A DNA stretch of 64,000 nucleotides from Icerya purchasi (Eukaryota; Arthropoda; Insecta; Hemiptera; Monophlebidae): contig CM077115.1 of the NCBI GenBank assembly GCA_039619475.1, positions 516,728,815-516,792,814 on the forward strand. The letters are read 5' to 3'. Below are positions 9,546 through 20,313 of this stretch, piece by piece. The position numbers and the translations under genes are program-made. The first letter of the stretch is position 1. Each line of letters starts with the position of its first letter. Under the pieces are notes generated by a model. That model searched no databases and was not told where the DNA came from. It worked only from the letters and a program-made list of their open reading frames with translations.

Positions 9546-12500
9546 TATATCATACATATGTATATATATACCAACATAGTACACATTCATTCATTCACGA
9601 CTTTGTCAACCAGTATTTTTTTTTGTATCTATTTCAATCCTTTTGGTTTTTTTTTATCAATTACCATCATTAATCAGAGATGATGAATTAGGAATAACTC
9701 TATGAATGCTGGTGTGCCTTCCGTCATCTTTAAACAGCCAATATAAAACTCAAGAATCACTATCAACAGAGTGTTACACGCATCGTCTCAAATTAATACG
9801 ATTAGCTTTTATAAAATGGAAATTGACGGAAGGATCGCCGTTCAAAGCGTTAGGGAATTGTTAACTAAATCGGCTTATGTCTTTTTTATCCAGAGATTTC
9901 ACTTTTCTATCGCGACAAACTGTGAGTAGCAGTAATGTTATCTTATCTCTAAAGTGATATTAAATATCTTCAACAATATCTGCAAAGCGTATCATAAGCG
10001 TAATGAATTAAATATCAACGCTCGGGGGCTATCAAGAGAAATGTATCGCGTAAATATAAAGAAATGTTTGTTAAATAAACACAACGTTTCAGGCTAACTC
10101 GGAGGGATATTGTTAAAGTTTTTTCTAGGCACTATAAAGAAAAGTAAGGAGATAATTAAGCGACTTTAAAACAAAATTGTTACTCGGAACGTTTTTAGAT
10201 TTGTTGATGGCATGAAGGTCTAAATGTTAATCATATCCGAATGATGTGCTTTCAAACTCCTAAATGAAGATTGAATGTGTACGAAAAAGTAGCTCTACCC
10301 GATCGAATTTTTCAAAATAGGTTCCGTTCATAATTGAATATTTATCAAACGCTATGAGTACACTGGCAAAGGGAAAAAGGATAACGCTCACCTAATTACT
10401 TTTATTTCCCATTATCATCTCCATAATCCCATTTCATTTTATTACGAACAATTTCCACTAAACATCCGATATGGTTTGCGCATTTCTATTCAAATTATTA
10501 ATTAATTTTAAGTTTCCTTAAGCTTTATAATAACCGCTCCGCTGTTGCACTTTTCGCAGTTGTAATTTTAATTGTAGAAATGTTTTTGTGTCTATTTAAT
10601 GACCAGCGCCAAGGTGATATGGTGCCGTTGTATTTCCAAAATTTACCTATCATTATTATGTGCTTCCGATCATTTTTGGTCTTCAAACCTCATTACGATG
10701 AATTTATTCAGGTCTCTCTAATCGAATGTATCCCCGTGTGAACTGCAATATCAAAAAAAAATTTCATTCGACAATACCGTAGTATCAATTTTACAAAAAT
10801 GTTTGCTATATTATAGTGTACATATTAAATTGAATTATCAAAAATCGACTTTTATATATTTTACAGAGATACACATGTACATAAATAAACTCGATCATCT
10901 CCTGATGATCCAAGATGAATAGTGTTCTATTAGAGTCAGTTTTTTTGGAGTTCTAGTTGACTATGTCATTTTTTTTTAGTTAACGGTTTGCGCAGCAACT
11001 TCTAATTGTCACTTCATTTCCGTTACATGATTTTTTAAAATTATTTCCAGAGCAACAATGACACACACACAGTCATTAATGTTGCATACATAAGCATATG
11101 TTTTGTTTAATTCTCTGACCTTCGCATAGGTCATTTAAACATTTCGATTCAACGACATAGTTGTATTGTTGTGCCAAATTTGTATCTGTTTACACCAGCG
11201 ACTATGCACGCTATTAACGTAGTCGCTGTTTCAATCACATTGCAACTGTAAAGTAATTTGGTATTTACTGTGACAAATTTCTACAGTTTGCGTATCAAGG
11301 AGTTAATCATGAATCTAATTTGCTTCGCCGAAATATAATTCACTTACTGTTTCCTTTTATATTTCTTTACAAAAATTATCTTTTACATCTCGTAATTTGT
11401 TTGCATTGCCACACCTAATGTAAATCGATTATTCTACAAACTCTAACTGCAAACTTTTTATCAATAAACAAGTTTTGTACATGTATAATTATACATACAC
11501 ACATACATATGCATGTATATATATATATGTATATATATATACATATGTATATATATATACATATAAACTGTTGATTGGAAGTCGTATAAGATGCACAGTG
11601 TAAGCTGATTTTGTTATTCGCATTAAACTAGATGAGCTGAAGACCATATGTATATTCACACCCTGTTTGTTATTTAAATTAAAATAACTTTAAAATTCTA
11701 TAAATTTCTTTTAATTATACGGAAAAATGCAATATACACAATTGAGCCGATAGTAGAAAGCAATAACTATCAAATAAAAAGTAAAGCCTATTCAATACCA
11801 AAGAATTAGAAGCAAAAAAACGTATATAAGTGTATACACATATTTAACTGAAGTAAAAAAATTAAAACGAAAGAGATAATTCGCCAATATAAATAAGATA
11901 AAACAATAATATTACGAAATTTACAACTGAAAATTTCTTAAACTATCGCAAAAAAAACCAAAAAAAAACGTTTTTTCCATTTTCTTTTGTAATAGAATTA
12001 TTAATTTTAATTATGTCAAGTTTAGGGTAGGGAAATATAACGCAAGCATGTGGGATAACAAAAGCACAATATGAAAATTTCATAACTGAGAAGAACGGGG
12101 GGGACTGCTCAGAAATAATCATAGGTGAAATTAGGAAGACCTCTACTGAAGCGATACGATTTGTAATAGAGTAAAAGGAAATAAAACTAGTCGATCGAGC
12201 TGTAAAAGATATCGCGGAAGCGTGTAGCGAATTAACAAAATAATAGGATGGCTGTGACGGTAGGCAAGCGAAATAGCTTAGTGATTTCATCGCGTAAAAC
12301 AAAGTTTATTCTCGGAAAATTATGTGCGAATAATGGACAGAAAGCAACAAAAATTAATCTGACCGGAATAATAAATATCAGGAAAGAAGAGATTACAATA
12401 TTAGCAAAGGAAATCCATTAAATCTCACCGGTATAATACTTAAAAACTTGAGATATATTTATTATTATTATTATTATCGTTATATATTTTTGTCATTCCG

Positions 12501-13255
12501 CATGTATATTTATTGTTTTCTAAAACAAAAAGAAAAATTAAACGGATAAATAAAAAAGTATCTTATTTGATCTTTTTTTTTATTGCATTAGTTTCACGTC
12601 ACGTCAAGGTAATTCTTTTAGAAATACGTGGTAATCTAATTTCAAGCAAGAATACAGAAGTCCGCAGACTTGATTAGCTTGGTTTATCTTATTGTTAGTC
12701 TAGACAGCGACACTTTTTGAGTGACAAACATTCGTGTTTATAATTAAAAAATGTTGTCTTTTTGGGGTTTTTTTTTTTCACGTTAAACCTTCGGTCAGAA
12801 AAAATAAGAAGCAGAGAGTATGAACTAGAAGGAAAAAAAAAAGAAAATTCGATCAGAAATTGACGAAATGAAACAACTAACAGAGGGAATAATGGATTAT
12901 GGCGGAAATGACGCAAGATGGAAGAGGCACAATATGGAATAGGATGTCCAATTGAGAATAAAAAGCTGCACGTTCCGTTTAAAGAGCAGGGGACATTGAA
13001 AAAGGAGATGGTAAAAATCGGTGTACTAAAGGCAAGACGAAAGCGGGAAGACGGTAAAATAGAACATGATTCGAGGGAATAATAGAAACGATAGCGGAAC
13101 TTAAAATCATGGAACCACGACGACAGGAAATAAGGTGGAATAGAAATTGTAAAAAGATCGTTTATTAGAAAATAACGAAAAATAAACGTCGAACCACCAG
13201 ATTCTAGAATGATATTATTTTTCGAAAAAGGCGAGTCGAACCTGGAATTTTTGAA
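9546..13255. other. No gene seen; possible LINE debris in the right third
   Basis: The left two thirds is plain AT-rich DNA with TA/CA palindromic tracts around 11500-11575. From about 12570 the minus strand becomes rich in C and T, like the coding strand of LINE-A, and a T-run lies at 12572-12580. This could be the decayed 3' part of the RNase H relic that starts at 13.26 kb. I could not match the translations well enough to claim it. A 119-residue open frame at 11943-12302 (minus) is unrecognised. Confidence 0.35.
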
Positions 13256-13259
13256 AAAT

Positions 13260-13640
13260 AGACACGCGAGAAAGCTGCAACTCGGCGGCCTATGCCATTT
13301 CAGTGATACCTTCTAAGCGCCCGTGACAGATCGATATTAATCAAATGTAGACGACAGTAGATAAGCGAATACGAAGAACGATAAAATCACAGGTGTAAAT
13401 AAGGAGCAGATATGAGACTTGAAGAGTAGTTGTTCCTCCGGTGTGTCAGAAATAACCGCAAATAATTGGAGGAAGACCGATAGGAGCAAATGCAAACGAT
13501 AGAACGTAGAACAGCCACGAGTTTGGCTGTAAATATTAAATAAATATCGAACAAAAGAAGAACCGTCCAAAAAAAAATTCGCAGAATATATGAAAGAGGC
13601 TCCGACGAGAGCCCTCGGTAGAGATATAGCACACACCTGT
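13260..13640 (-). pseudogene. LINE-A RNase H domain, decayed copy
   Basis: On the minus strand, LVGASFIYSANFFLDGSS and VISDTPEEQLLFKSHICSLF align with VGASFILPDFGFSESF and IISDSITALQAICSPLPD of the LINE-A copy at 17.8-20.3 kb. In a second frame, IFTAKLVAVLRSIVCICS aligns with IFTAELMAILRSIIFISS. A weak continuation near 13260-13340 aligns with the final SHSGICGNEAADSLA segment. At least two frameshifts and a changed catalytic Glu (K in TAKL) show that it is dead. It is more diverged than the other LINE-A copies, so probably older. Confidence 0.75.
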
Positions 13641-13780
13641 GCAGAAAATAGGGTATTGTAAATATTACGGAATTTCCGCCAAAAAAAAAAATTAAAGACT
13701 CCTCTTATGAATTTTGTCTCAGCTGTTCGAGGGATGTTTTTTGTTTTTGTTGTTGTTGTTTGTTTTTTTTTATACTATTG

Positions 13781-15004
13781 TGTCCAAAAAGTAAGACCAG
13801 TTTTCAATTTAAATTGCGCGAGTATATGGAATCTCAAAAATATTTTTTTTTTTCCAAGTTGGCTGCACTATGACAAACACATCTGTGCCAAATTTCACAC
13901 CACAAACGTCATTAGTGTTTGAGCTACAGTTGGGATTTTGCACGACGTAATCGGCGATTTTTACGATGTCTGATTTTGTTGAGCATTCCAACGAAATGAG
14001 GAATTTCTGCTGCGCAAACGTTTAGAATGTTGCAGAAGACCTTCGGTGAACAGACTTTTTTGGGAAAGAAATGTTTACAAGTGGCATAAATAGTTCAAAA
14101 AAGGCCGGACGGCCATTAACCGCTGCCGATAAAGAAAGTCACGTCCAACAAATCCGAGATTTGATGCTCGAAAACCATCGATTAACAATTATAGAGGGAC
14201 CTTTCTGATGATGCCCGCATTTCAAAATTTGATAAGAGATATTTTAGGCTTCTCAGACGCGTCAAATCTCGATTGGTGGTACGAAAAACACTCAATTTTT
14301 TCGAGAATGATCGTCAAAATCTGTGAAAAGATCATTTCTGACTACTAGTAGCGCACGTTATATATAAAACGCATTATTGCGAAAAATGACACTTATGCTT
14401 GTGATCCGGAAACGACCGACCAATCGAGCGAGTTAAAGGTGAAGCAAGACCGAAAATATCGCGCCAAAGTCGCTCAAAAATCAAGGAAATGCCAACGGTT
14501 TTTTTCGATTATTGTGCTATTGTGCATTATGAGTGTTCCTTCCACCGGACAGAGATCGTCGATAAAGAATATATTATTTGAATGTTATGCGTCGTTTACA
14601 TGAAGCTATTTGCAAAACGAGACGAACAGGCAACCCTTGTGGTTTTTACACACCGTGATAACGTGCCGATTTCGTGAGATTTTATTTCTTTTTTTGCTAA
14701 AAAATCAATTAATATCGTTCCACAGCCGCCGTATTCGCCCGATTTAGCGCTGTGTGACTTCTGGCTATTTCGTAAACTCAAAAGGTCGCTCCGGGGGGGG
14801 GAGGCACTGTTTTGAATCGATTAAAGATATTCAACGTGATTCTGAAGGCCGTACCGACTATTTGACATGCTTCGAGAATTGGAAAAAACGTTGGCACAGG
14901 CGTATTGTGTCCCGGAGGATTACTTTGAAGACGATATAAAGTAGATTTTGAAGAATAAAGATTTTTTAAAAATAAAAATAAAAACTGGCCTTACTTTTTG
15001 GACA
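13781..15004 (+). mobile_element. Decayed mariner element, different lineage from the intact one
   Basis: The left end reads TGTCCAAAAAGTAAGACCAG and the right end is its reverse complement with one A/G difference, followed for 24 bp. The element is about 1.22 kb. A TA follows the right end directly; on the left a TA lies three bases outside, so the true ends may extend by a few bases. The termini do not resemble those of the mariner at 6.3-7.6 kb, so this is a separate lineage. Confidence 0.85.
13966..14943 (+). pseudogene. Mariner transposase pseudogene
   Basis: An ATG at 13966 begins a frame that soon breaks. Fragments recognisable in several frames are FRMLQKAFGEQTF near the N-terminus, INIVPQPPYSPDLALCDFWLF around 14690-14770 (last catalytic Asp in CDF), FESIKDI, CFENWKKRWHRRIV, and a final DYFEDDIK before a stop. 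The HHDNAPSH region is reduced to HRDNVPIS followed by a stop. There are several frameshifts, stops and a G-run at about 14791-14800. The order and spacing match the intact transposase at 6.3 kb; the sequence itself is quite different. Confidence 0.9.
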
Positions 15005-16370
15005 TATCTAGCGGATCATTAATTATTCGGATGGAAATGGTTTTTAACTTAACTTACGAGTCCCATGTAGCACACTTTTTAATTCTTAATTAGCGCGATC
15101 GGTGATATTTTGCATGCTCATCGTCGGGTAATTTTTAATAATAATACCGTACATCGGTGTAAGAGTGTGTGCGTGCGTTTTCGTGCATGTGCAAGCGGTG
15201 AAACGCAGCAGAGAAACGAGAGAAGAGTTACGGGAATAAAATTACAGGTTTGTTATGTAAGGCGAGTTGTTGTACGCGTAGCTGAGCCATCGGTATAAGG
15301 AAAAACAAATGAAAGTTGCCGCGCCGCGGTATCGGCTAACTTTCTAACCGTTTCAGATCGGCTTACTAGGACGCAGTTCTCCGTTAACGTTAACGTTGCC
15401 TCTAGCTGACGGCGTTGCCGCTCACGTGATTGGCTGAACGCAGCCGAACGTTACAGCGCTAATCTGCCGTTCCAGCGAGCGTAGCATTCCCATAAATTAT
15501 TATTATTCCTCTAAATTAGCGGACATGTTTCTTCTGATCGAAAATACTGCGCGCTGTACAATTACCAGCATTTACTCGGTTGCCTTTTCCGTGCTATAGA
15601 GCGCGATAGTATCGACGCTAAGTCAAAAGCATCGCGTAAAATGAAAAACCAAACACGTTTTTCCATGCTTCAGATGGTACTTCTGCGTATTTCTTAACTG
15701 CAGTAACGCGGCCACCGTCCAGGAGGACCTCGCTTTCTTATCTCTTATCTTACCTTCCCGCTATTTGTACGCTGCATAAAATTAACCCGGAGCCGACTAG
15801 TGGACACTTCCACAGATCGGCTCCTCTTCCAATTCAACTTGCCCGACTTTTTCAATTTCGCCCTCTCTCTGCCGACAGTTATTTCAAATAATCCACTCAG
15901 CTTTCATCTCCCTCTTATTACTAATGCTTTCCTTTTAATACACTTTAATCTCCTCGGAGATTTATAATTCCTGTAATTTCTATCCAGCTCCATTTACATC
16001 CCCCCCCCATGGTATTTTATAGAGTCCCTTTAACCGTAGTTCTCAGAATGTGCGATTTTCTGGATTTTACACTTTAGATGTATAAATGTTTCGATCGTAG
16101 AGCTTTATCGAACTGTTCCTTCCTTATATAATCTCAAATAGTTATGTTTCGTCCCTGCTGAACGCTGTAAATTCTAAATGTAATCGTTTCTTTCTTGTCC
16201 ATTTTTTGAAGTTGTCTCGTTATTCAAAGTTCCGCATACTTTCAACTTTGCCAGATTAATAGTCGTTCGCTACCCCGATTATATTACTTTCGGTAACAAC
16301 AACAGAGAAAAACATCTTTGTCGATGGTATCGTTATATTTTTCACTTTTTCGCTTGATCTTCATTTGCTC
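15005..16370. other. No gene recognised; contains a CpG-rich block
   Basis: About 15160-15500 is clearly richer in G+C and CpG than its surroundings. It holds a CACGTG E-box next to GATTGGCT (CCAAT box on the other strand) near 15423-15436, and a GTTAACGTTAACGTT repeat near 15383. These are features of promoters, but no transcript start, TATA element or adjoining coding exon can be shown. The remainder is AT-rich. Confidence 0.35.
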
Positions 16371-16427
16371 AAAAGTCTCATTATAATAATTCCGCCCTAT
16401 ACATATGTATATAGAGTGTGCTATATA

Positions 16428-16473
<46 letters not shown>

Positions 16474-16516
16474 TAGATATAGATATATAGGACGGAATTA
16501 TTATAATAAGACTTTT
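16371..16516. repeat. Small hairpin: inverted repeat around a (TA)n array
   Basis: The left arm (16371-16399, AAAAGTCTCATTATAATAAT and onward) and right arm (16488-16516) are reverse complements over 29 bp with two differences. The centre is a (TA)n array at about 16422-16471. This could be a tiny MITE whose core expanded as a microsatellite, or an expanded loop in a hairpin. No coding content. Confidence 0.7.
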
Positions 16517-16774
16517 TAGCTCGGCTTTGAACTAAATATCATATTAAGAACTGCGCTGTTTTTTTATTTCTTCTGTTTCGAATGATGTTGCATGCAGTAA
16601 CAGTTCAAGTAATTTTTGATCATCCGCAGTAACTTATATATCTCCGGAATTGACGTTGAACCCTTGTAAGCTTTGACGAAAAAGCTTTTTTTGGCTCATA
16701 CATTTTTTGTTGTTTTCATATATGACGCAAAAATACTTCAGCATAAAAAAAAAAAAAAAAAGTAAATAATGCAA

Positions 16775-17078
16775 CGTACACGAAATAATCGGGTACCAGA
16801 GAATTATCTGGGCGAAAGTAAAGGCGGATAATCCAAAAGTAGAAAGGAACTGGCCGCAGTATCTTTAGATCCATTAGGTCCTTAAGTACCATTATGGAAA
16901 GCTTAACTTCACAATTCCAACGCCCCCCCCTATCAAGGGTATGGGACCTACTTCACTTTACTTTACTTTACTTTACTTTACTTTACTTTACTTTACTTTA
17001 CTTTACTTTACTTTACTTTACTTTACTTTACTTTACTTTACTTTACTTTACTTTACTTAACTTAACTTAACTTACATA
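16775..17078 (+). mobile_element. SINE-like retroelement copy with pentamer tail
   Basis: The body GGTACCAGAGAATTATCTGG, then GAACTGGCC-GCAGTAT, TAGATCCATTAGG, and ATTATGGAAAGCTTAACTTC recurs almost unchanged at 47975-48245 (minus), and its 3' half recurs at 32778-32935 and 9480-9545. Each copy ends with GGGTATGGGAC followed by repeats of CTTTA. A short non-coding body, conserved 3' part, variable 5' truncation and simple-repeat tail fit a SINE, or the 3' tail of a LINE whose coding part is missing here. The 5' end is probably truncated near 16775. Confidence 0.65.
16954..17074 (+). repeat. (CTTTA)n pentanucleotide array
   Basis: About 21 perfect CTTTA units are followed by three CTTAA units. 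The array grows out of the 3' end of the SINE-like copy. Shorter versions are attached to the copies at 32.9 kb and 48.0 kb, so the repeat probably arose from the element's tail. Confidence 0.95.
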
Positions 17079-17799
17079 AAAGCCTAGCTATCATGCGCAT
17101 AGTAGTATTCTGTGCTTCTTTGTGAAACAATACGTTCATTTGCAACTTCAAATAAATCTGGCAAAGCTCGGTTATCGAGTATATTATTTAGTTCAGCAAT
17201 TTCCACAAACACACATACATCTCTAACTCATTTTGATGAAATTCGCGATTTTTCACGAGTCAATTAATCAATTTTACTTTTTAGAAGGTTACATTAAAAA
17301 AGAAATTCTTGAATGGAGATGGTCGTTTTCCGTCGTGCACATTGGTAGTATTTATTATAAATAACATCTTTACCGATAGCAGATTGAAAAAATAATATTT
17401 TCGTTCCTCGATGAAATAAATTTATTTGGAATTTACACGGTGACTATTGAAGGATCAGATGATCGAGTATATTTCATTTCAATATATGCACTTATATACT
17501 TGATCTAGCCGTGTCTTTGTTCAGTCGAAGCGCGTAGCAGTGGATTCATACTTCCGTCGATCACTGTTTTTAATCGCAGTGTTCTACTACATTTAAGATG
17601 ACTTTATTTATTTTTCTTCACATTTTACGCTTCATTATTATCTGTTAACTAATCTTTTCTACTTTAAGTCATATTTTGACAGAAAAAACTCTGTATAAAT
17701 ACCGAAAGTTACAACCTGATGGCGAATCGGCTAATTGATTCTTTTTAGCGCGACCGAACATAGTGAAAAACGAGAAGAGCTATTAATTTAAAGGGGCAT
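17079..17799. other. No gene seen
   Basis: AT-rich sequence between the pentamer array and the LINE-A copy. It holds no recognisable coding or repeat signal. The 5' boundary of LINE-A lies somewhere near its right end but cannot be placed exactly. Confidence 0.4.
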
Positions 17800-17809
17800 T
17801 ATAATTGTA

Positions 17810-18784
17810 AAAAAGAATAAATCTTTTAGCCCCACTCCAGGTCTTGACGGAATACCTTTTTTGGTCCTTAAAAACCTGTCTGAACTGTCTCTTGCGTTTC
17901 TCCTGCATCTTTTTAATTGTTTCCTCTCCAGAGGTATAACTCCCCCCTCTTGGAATTCTTTTATCATCATTCCTATTCCTAAAAAAAGTTCTTCGTTACG
18001 CCCTATTTCTTTAGCCTCCTGTATCAGAAAATTGTTTGAAGGTATGTTAAACAAGCGCCTTGTTTGGTGGCTAGAGCATAATAATGTATTTCCTAGCAAT
18101 ATGTTCGGCTTTCGGCCTGGTATTGGTCCTTCCGACTGCATTAGTCTTTTTGTCTCCCACATCTACCAATCCTTTATCCTAAAAAACTATACTCTGGCTT
18201 CCTTCATCGATATATCCTGTGCTTTTGATAATGTCCATCTTCCCACTCTAAAAGATAAGATGATAGCAATTAACATTCCATTGCACTTTAGTTCTCTTAT
18301 TATCAATCTCATGCAGAATCGTTCTATTCACCTCTCTGCTCCTTCTTTTGAATCTTCAAGAATGGTTTTTCGAGGTCTCCCTCAAGGTTCCTCCCTCAGT
18401 CCTACTCTTTTCAACATATACACTATCAGTGCGGCTTCTCTTCCTCTAAATTCGTCGTCTTTATTCTTTGCTGATGACATCTTACTTTATGCCTCATCTC
18501 ACGATATTATATCAGCCAGTGAGGCACTTAATTCGTCTCTCTCCGTGTTGGATCACTCCCTTTCCTCAATTAACCTTTCTATTTCTCCTACTAAATCTTG
18601 TTATGCCGTATTTACTCTGCGACCTTATAATCCTGCTTCTGTCTATCTATCCCTAGAAAATACACTCCTTTCTCGTGTTAATTGTTTCTGTTATCTTGGT
18701 ATTTTCCTTGACAGTCGGTTATCCTTCTCCGAACACATCAAGTATCTTTCCTCTTCAGCAATCAAAAGACTAAACCTGCTATAA
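17810..18784 (+). pseudogene. LINE-A reverse transcriptase domain
   Basis: The open frame includes SPTPGLDGIPFLVLKNLSE (entry to the RT domain), FIIIPIPKKSSSLRPISLAS, MFGFRPGIGPSDCISLF, and motif A ASFIDISCAFDNV with its catalytic Asp. Next come the GLPQGSSLSPTLFNIY turn and motif C SLFFADDILLY with the Asp pair. It continues through LSISPTKS and CYLGIFLDSRLSF and stops at 18784, where a one-base shift leads into the next segment. All catalytic residues remain. The residues before motif 0 and the endonuclease are absent. The antisense open frame over this region is only a shadow. Confidence 0.9.
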
Positions 18785-20234
18785 AAGCTTTATCTCCAAC
18801 CAAATGGGGTGGTGATCCTTATGTCCTTATTTCTCTATATAAATCTATCATCCGCTCAAAATTTGATTACTGTTCATTTCTCTGTGGTTGTGCCTCTAAG
18901 TCCCGACTCTCTAAATTGGATGTAATCCAAAACTCTTGCCTTCGTCTCTGTCTTGGTGCTCTTAAATCCTCTCCAATTCCAGCAGTCCTTGCCGAATCTA
19001 ACACACCACCCCTTTTTATCCGAAGATCTTATTTAGGCTATCGTTTTCTTACTAAGCGTCTCCCACTCACGTCCTCTACTCTTATCCATTCCTATCTTTC
19101 CATTTCTAGGAACTGGCGTTTCGTACCTAGAAAAATTCCAATTCTTTCTCTCATTTCTCTACGGCTCAGTTCGTTTTGTCCTTACATAATGTCCTTTGTC
19201 AATCTCCCTTATTTCACTTTTAATTTCGCCGATCTCTGCCATCCTCCAAATATGTTTACTGTTCCTACGCTCTCTAAGTTTCTTCCGCAGGCCCTAATCA
19301 GACAGGAATTCCGCAGTTATATCAATTCTGATTTTCCCTTGCATGTAACTGTGTTTACAGATGGCTCGAAGAAACCGGATGGTGTCGGTGCTTCGTTTAT
19401 CCTCCCAGATTTTGGCTTTTCAGAATCTTTCTGCTTACCTTCTTTCTGCTCCATATTCACAGCCGAATTGATGGCTATCCTACGTTCCATTATTTTCATT
19501 TCCTCTAATCACATTTCCTCCAAATTCTTGATTATATCGGACTCCATAACCGCCCTTCAGGCCATTTGCTCTCCCCTTCCTGATTATTCCTGTAATTTCA
19601 TTATACCCCGCATTCGCTCACTTATCCACGCTCTTTCTTCCCTTCATTCTATTCAAATTGATTTGCTGTGGGTTCCTAGCCATTCGGGCATCTGCGGTAA
19701 TGAAGCGGCGGACTCATTGGCTCGGGCTGCTGCCTATTCTCACTTCTTTTTTTAAAAAGTCCCTTCGTCCAATATCCTTCCTCTGTGCAAAGATTTTCAT
19801 CTTAGGTTTTGGTCGGATATGTACGTTTCCTCTTTCTCTAACAATCGTTCTTTCTATCTGTCTGTCCAACCTAGTCTTCCTGCCAATCGGTGGTTCTCTT
19901 TGTTTCCTTCACTTCGTCCTTCTGTTATTGTCTACGTTATTCGCTTGCGCTCTTAAGCCATGCTTTATTATCTTCCTCCCGTTTTCGTTTTTCGTTGGTT
20001 GCCTCTCCATATTGTCCTCTCCACTCGAACGAAGAGCATGTTTGCGATGCGGACCATGTGTTCTTTGAGTGTTCATCTCTTTCTGCTGAGTTCTCGGCTT
20101 TCTACTTTAGTTTGCTGGGACTTGGTCTTCCTACTCCGTACTGCGCCTCTTATGTTCTATCTCTTCCCTCTCCACAAATTGTTCCTATTATTTGTTCCTT
20201 TCTCCTAACAATATCTGATCGTATCAGGATATAA
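18785..20234 (+). pseudogene. LINE-A connector, RNase H domain and C-terminal Cys/His segment
   Basis: After the frameshift the thumb/connector reads KSIIRSKFDYCSFLCGCASKS and LDVIQNSCLRLCLGALKSS. RNase H follows with all four acidic positions: Asp in VFTDGSKKPDG (about 19360), Glu in IFTAELMAI, Asp in LIISDSITALQA and the last Asp in SHSGICGNEAADSLA. The frame closes in a T-run at 19755. In another frame the C-terminus resumes (ADHVFFECSSL, LGLGLPTPYCASYV, LTISDRIRI) and stops at 20234. RNase H in LINEs removes the RNA strand during target-primed reverse transcription. Confidence 0.9.
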
Positions 20235-20313
20235 GTGGTTCCTTCCTATTCTAATTGTTTCTGGGTAAAGGTCCCTGGTTGACAAGCCCAAAAAAAAAAA
20301 AAAAAAAAAAAAA

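Larger units (their letters stand above)
17800..20313 (+). mobile_element. LINE-A: non-LTR retrotransposon, 5'-truncated, with poly(A)
   Basis: This is the longest copy of the most frequent LINE family in the window. It carries, in order, most of a reverse transcriptase, a complete RNase H domain and a C-terminal Cys/His segment (CPLHSNEE, HVCDADHVFFEC), then about 50 bp of 3' UTR and an A-run at 20290-20313. RT plus RNase H places it near the I-type clades, not Jockey or R1, which usually lack RNase H. There is no endonuclease, so the 5' part is missing. Frameshifts lie near 18780 and in the T-run at 19746-19755. The coding strand is unusually pyrimidine-rich. The exact clade needs a phylogeny. 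Confidence 0.92.

Noticed and set aside
16954..17074. Pentamer array considered as a CRISPR array or telomere repeat
   Set aside because: There are no spacers, and the unit CTTTA is not a known arthropod telomere unit (TTAGG). It extends from a retroelement tail.
17788..18162. 124-residue open frame on the minus strand over the LINE-A RT
   Set aside because: It is the antisense shadow of the RT coding strand; the plus-strand translation has clear RT motifs.
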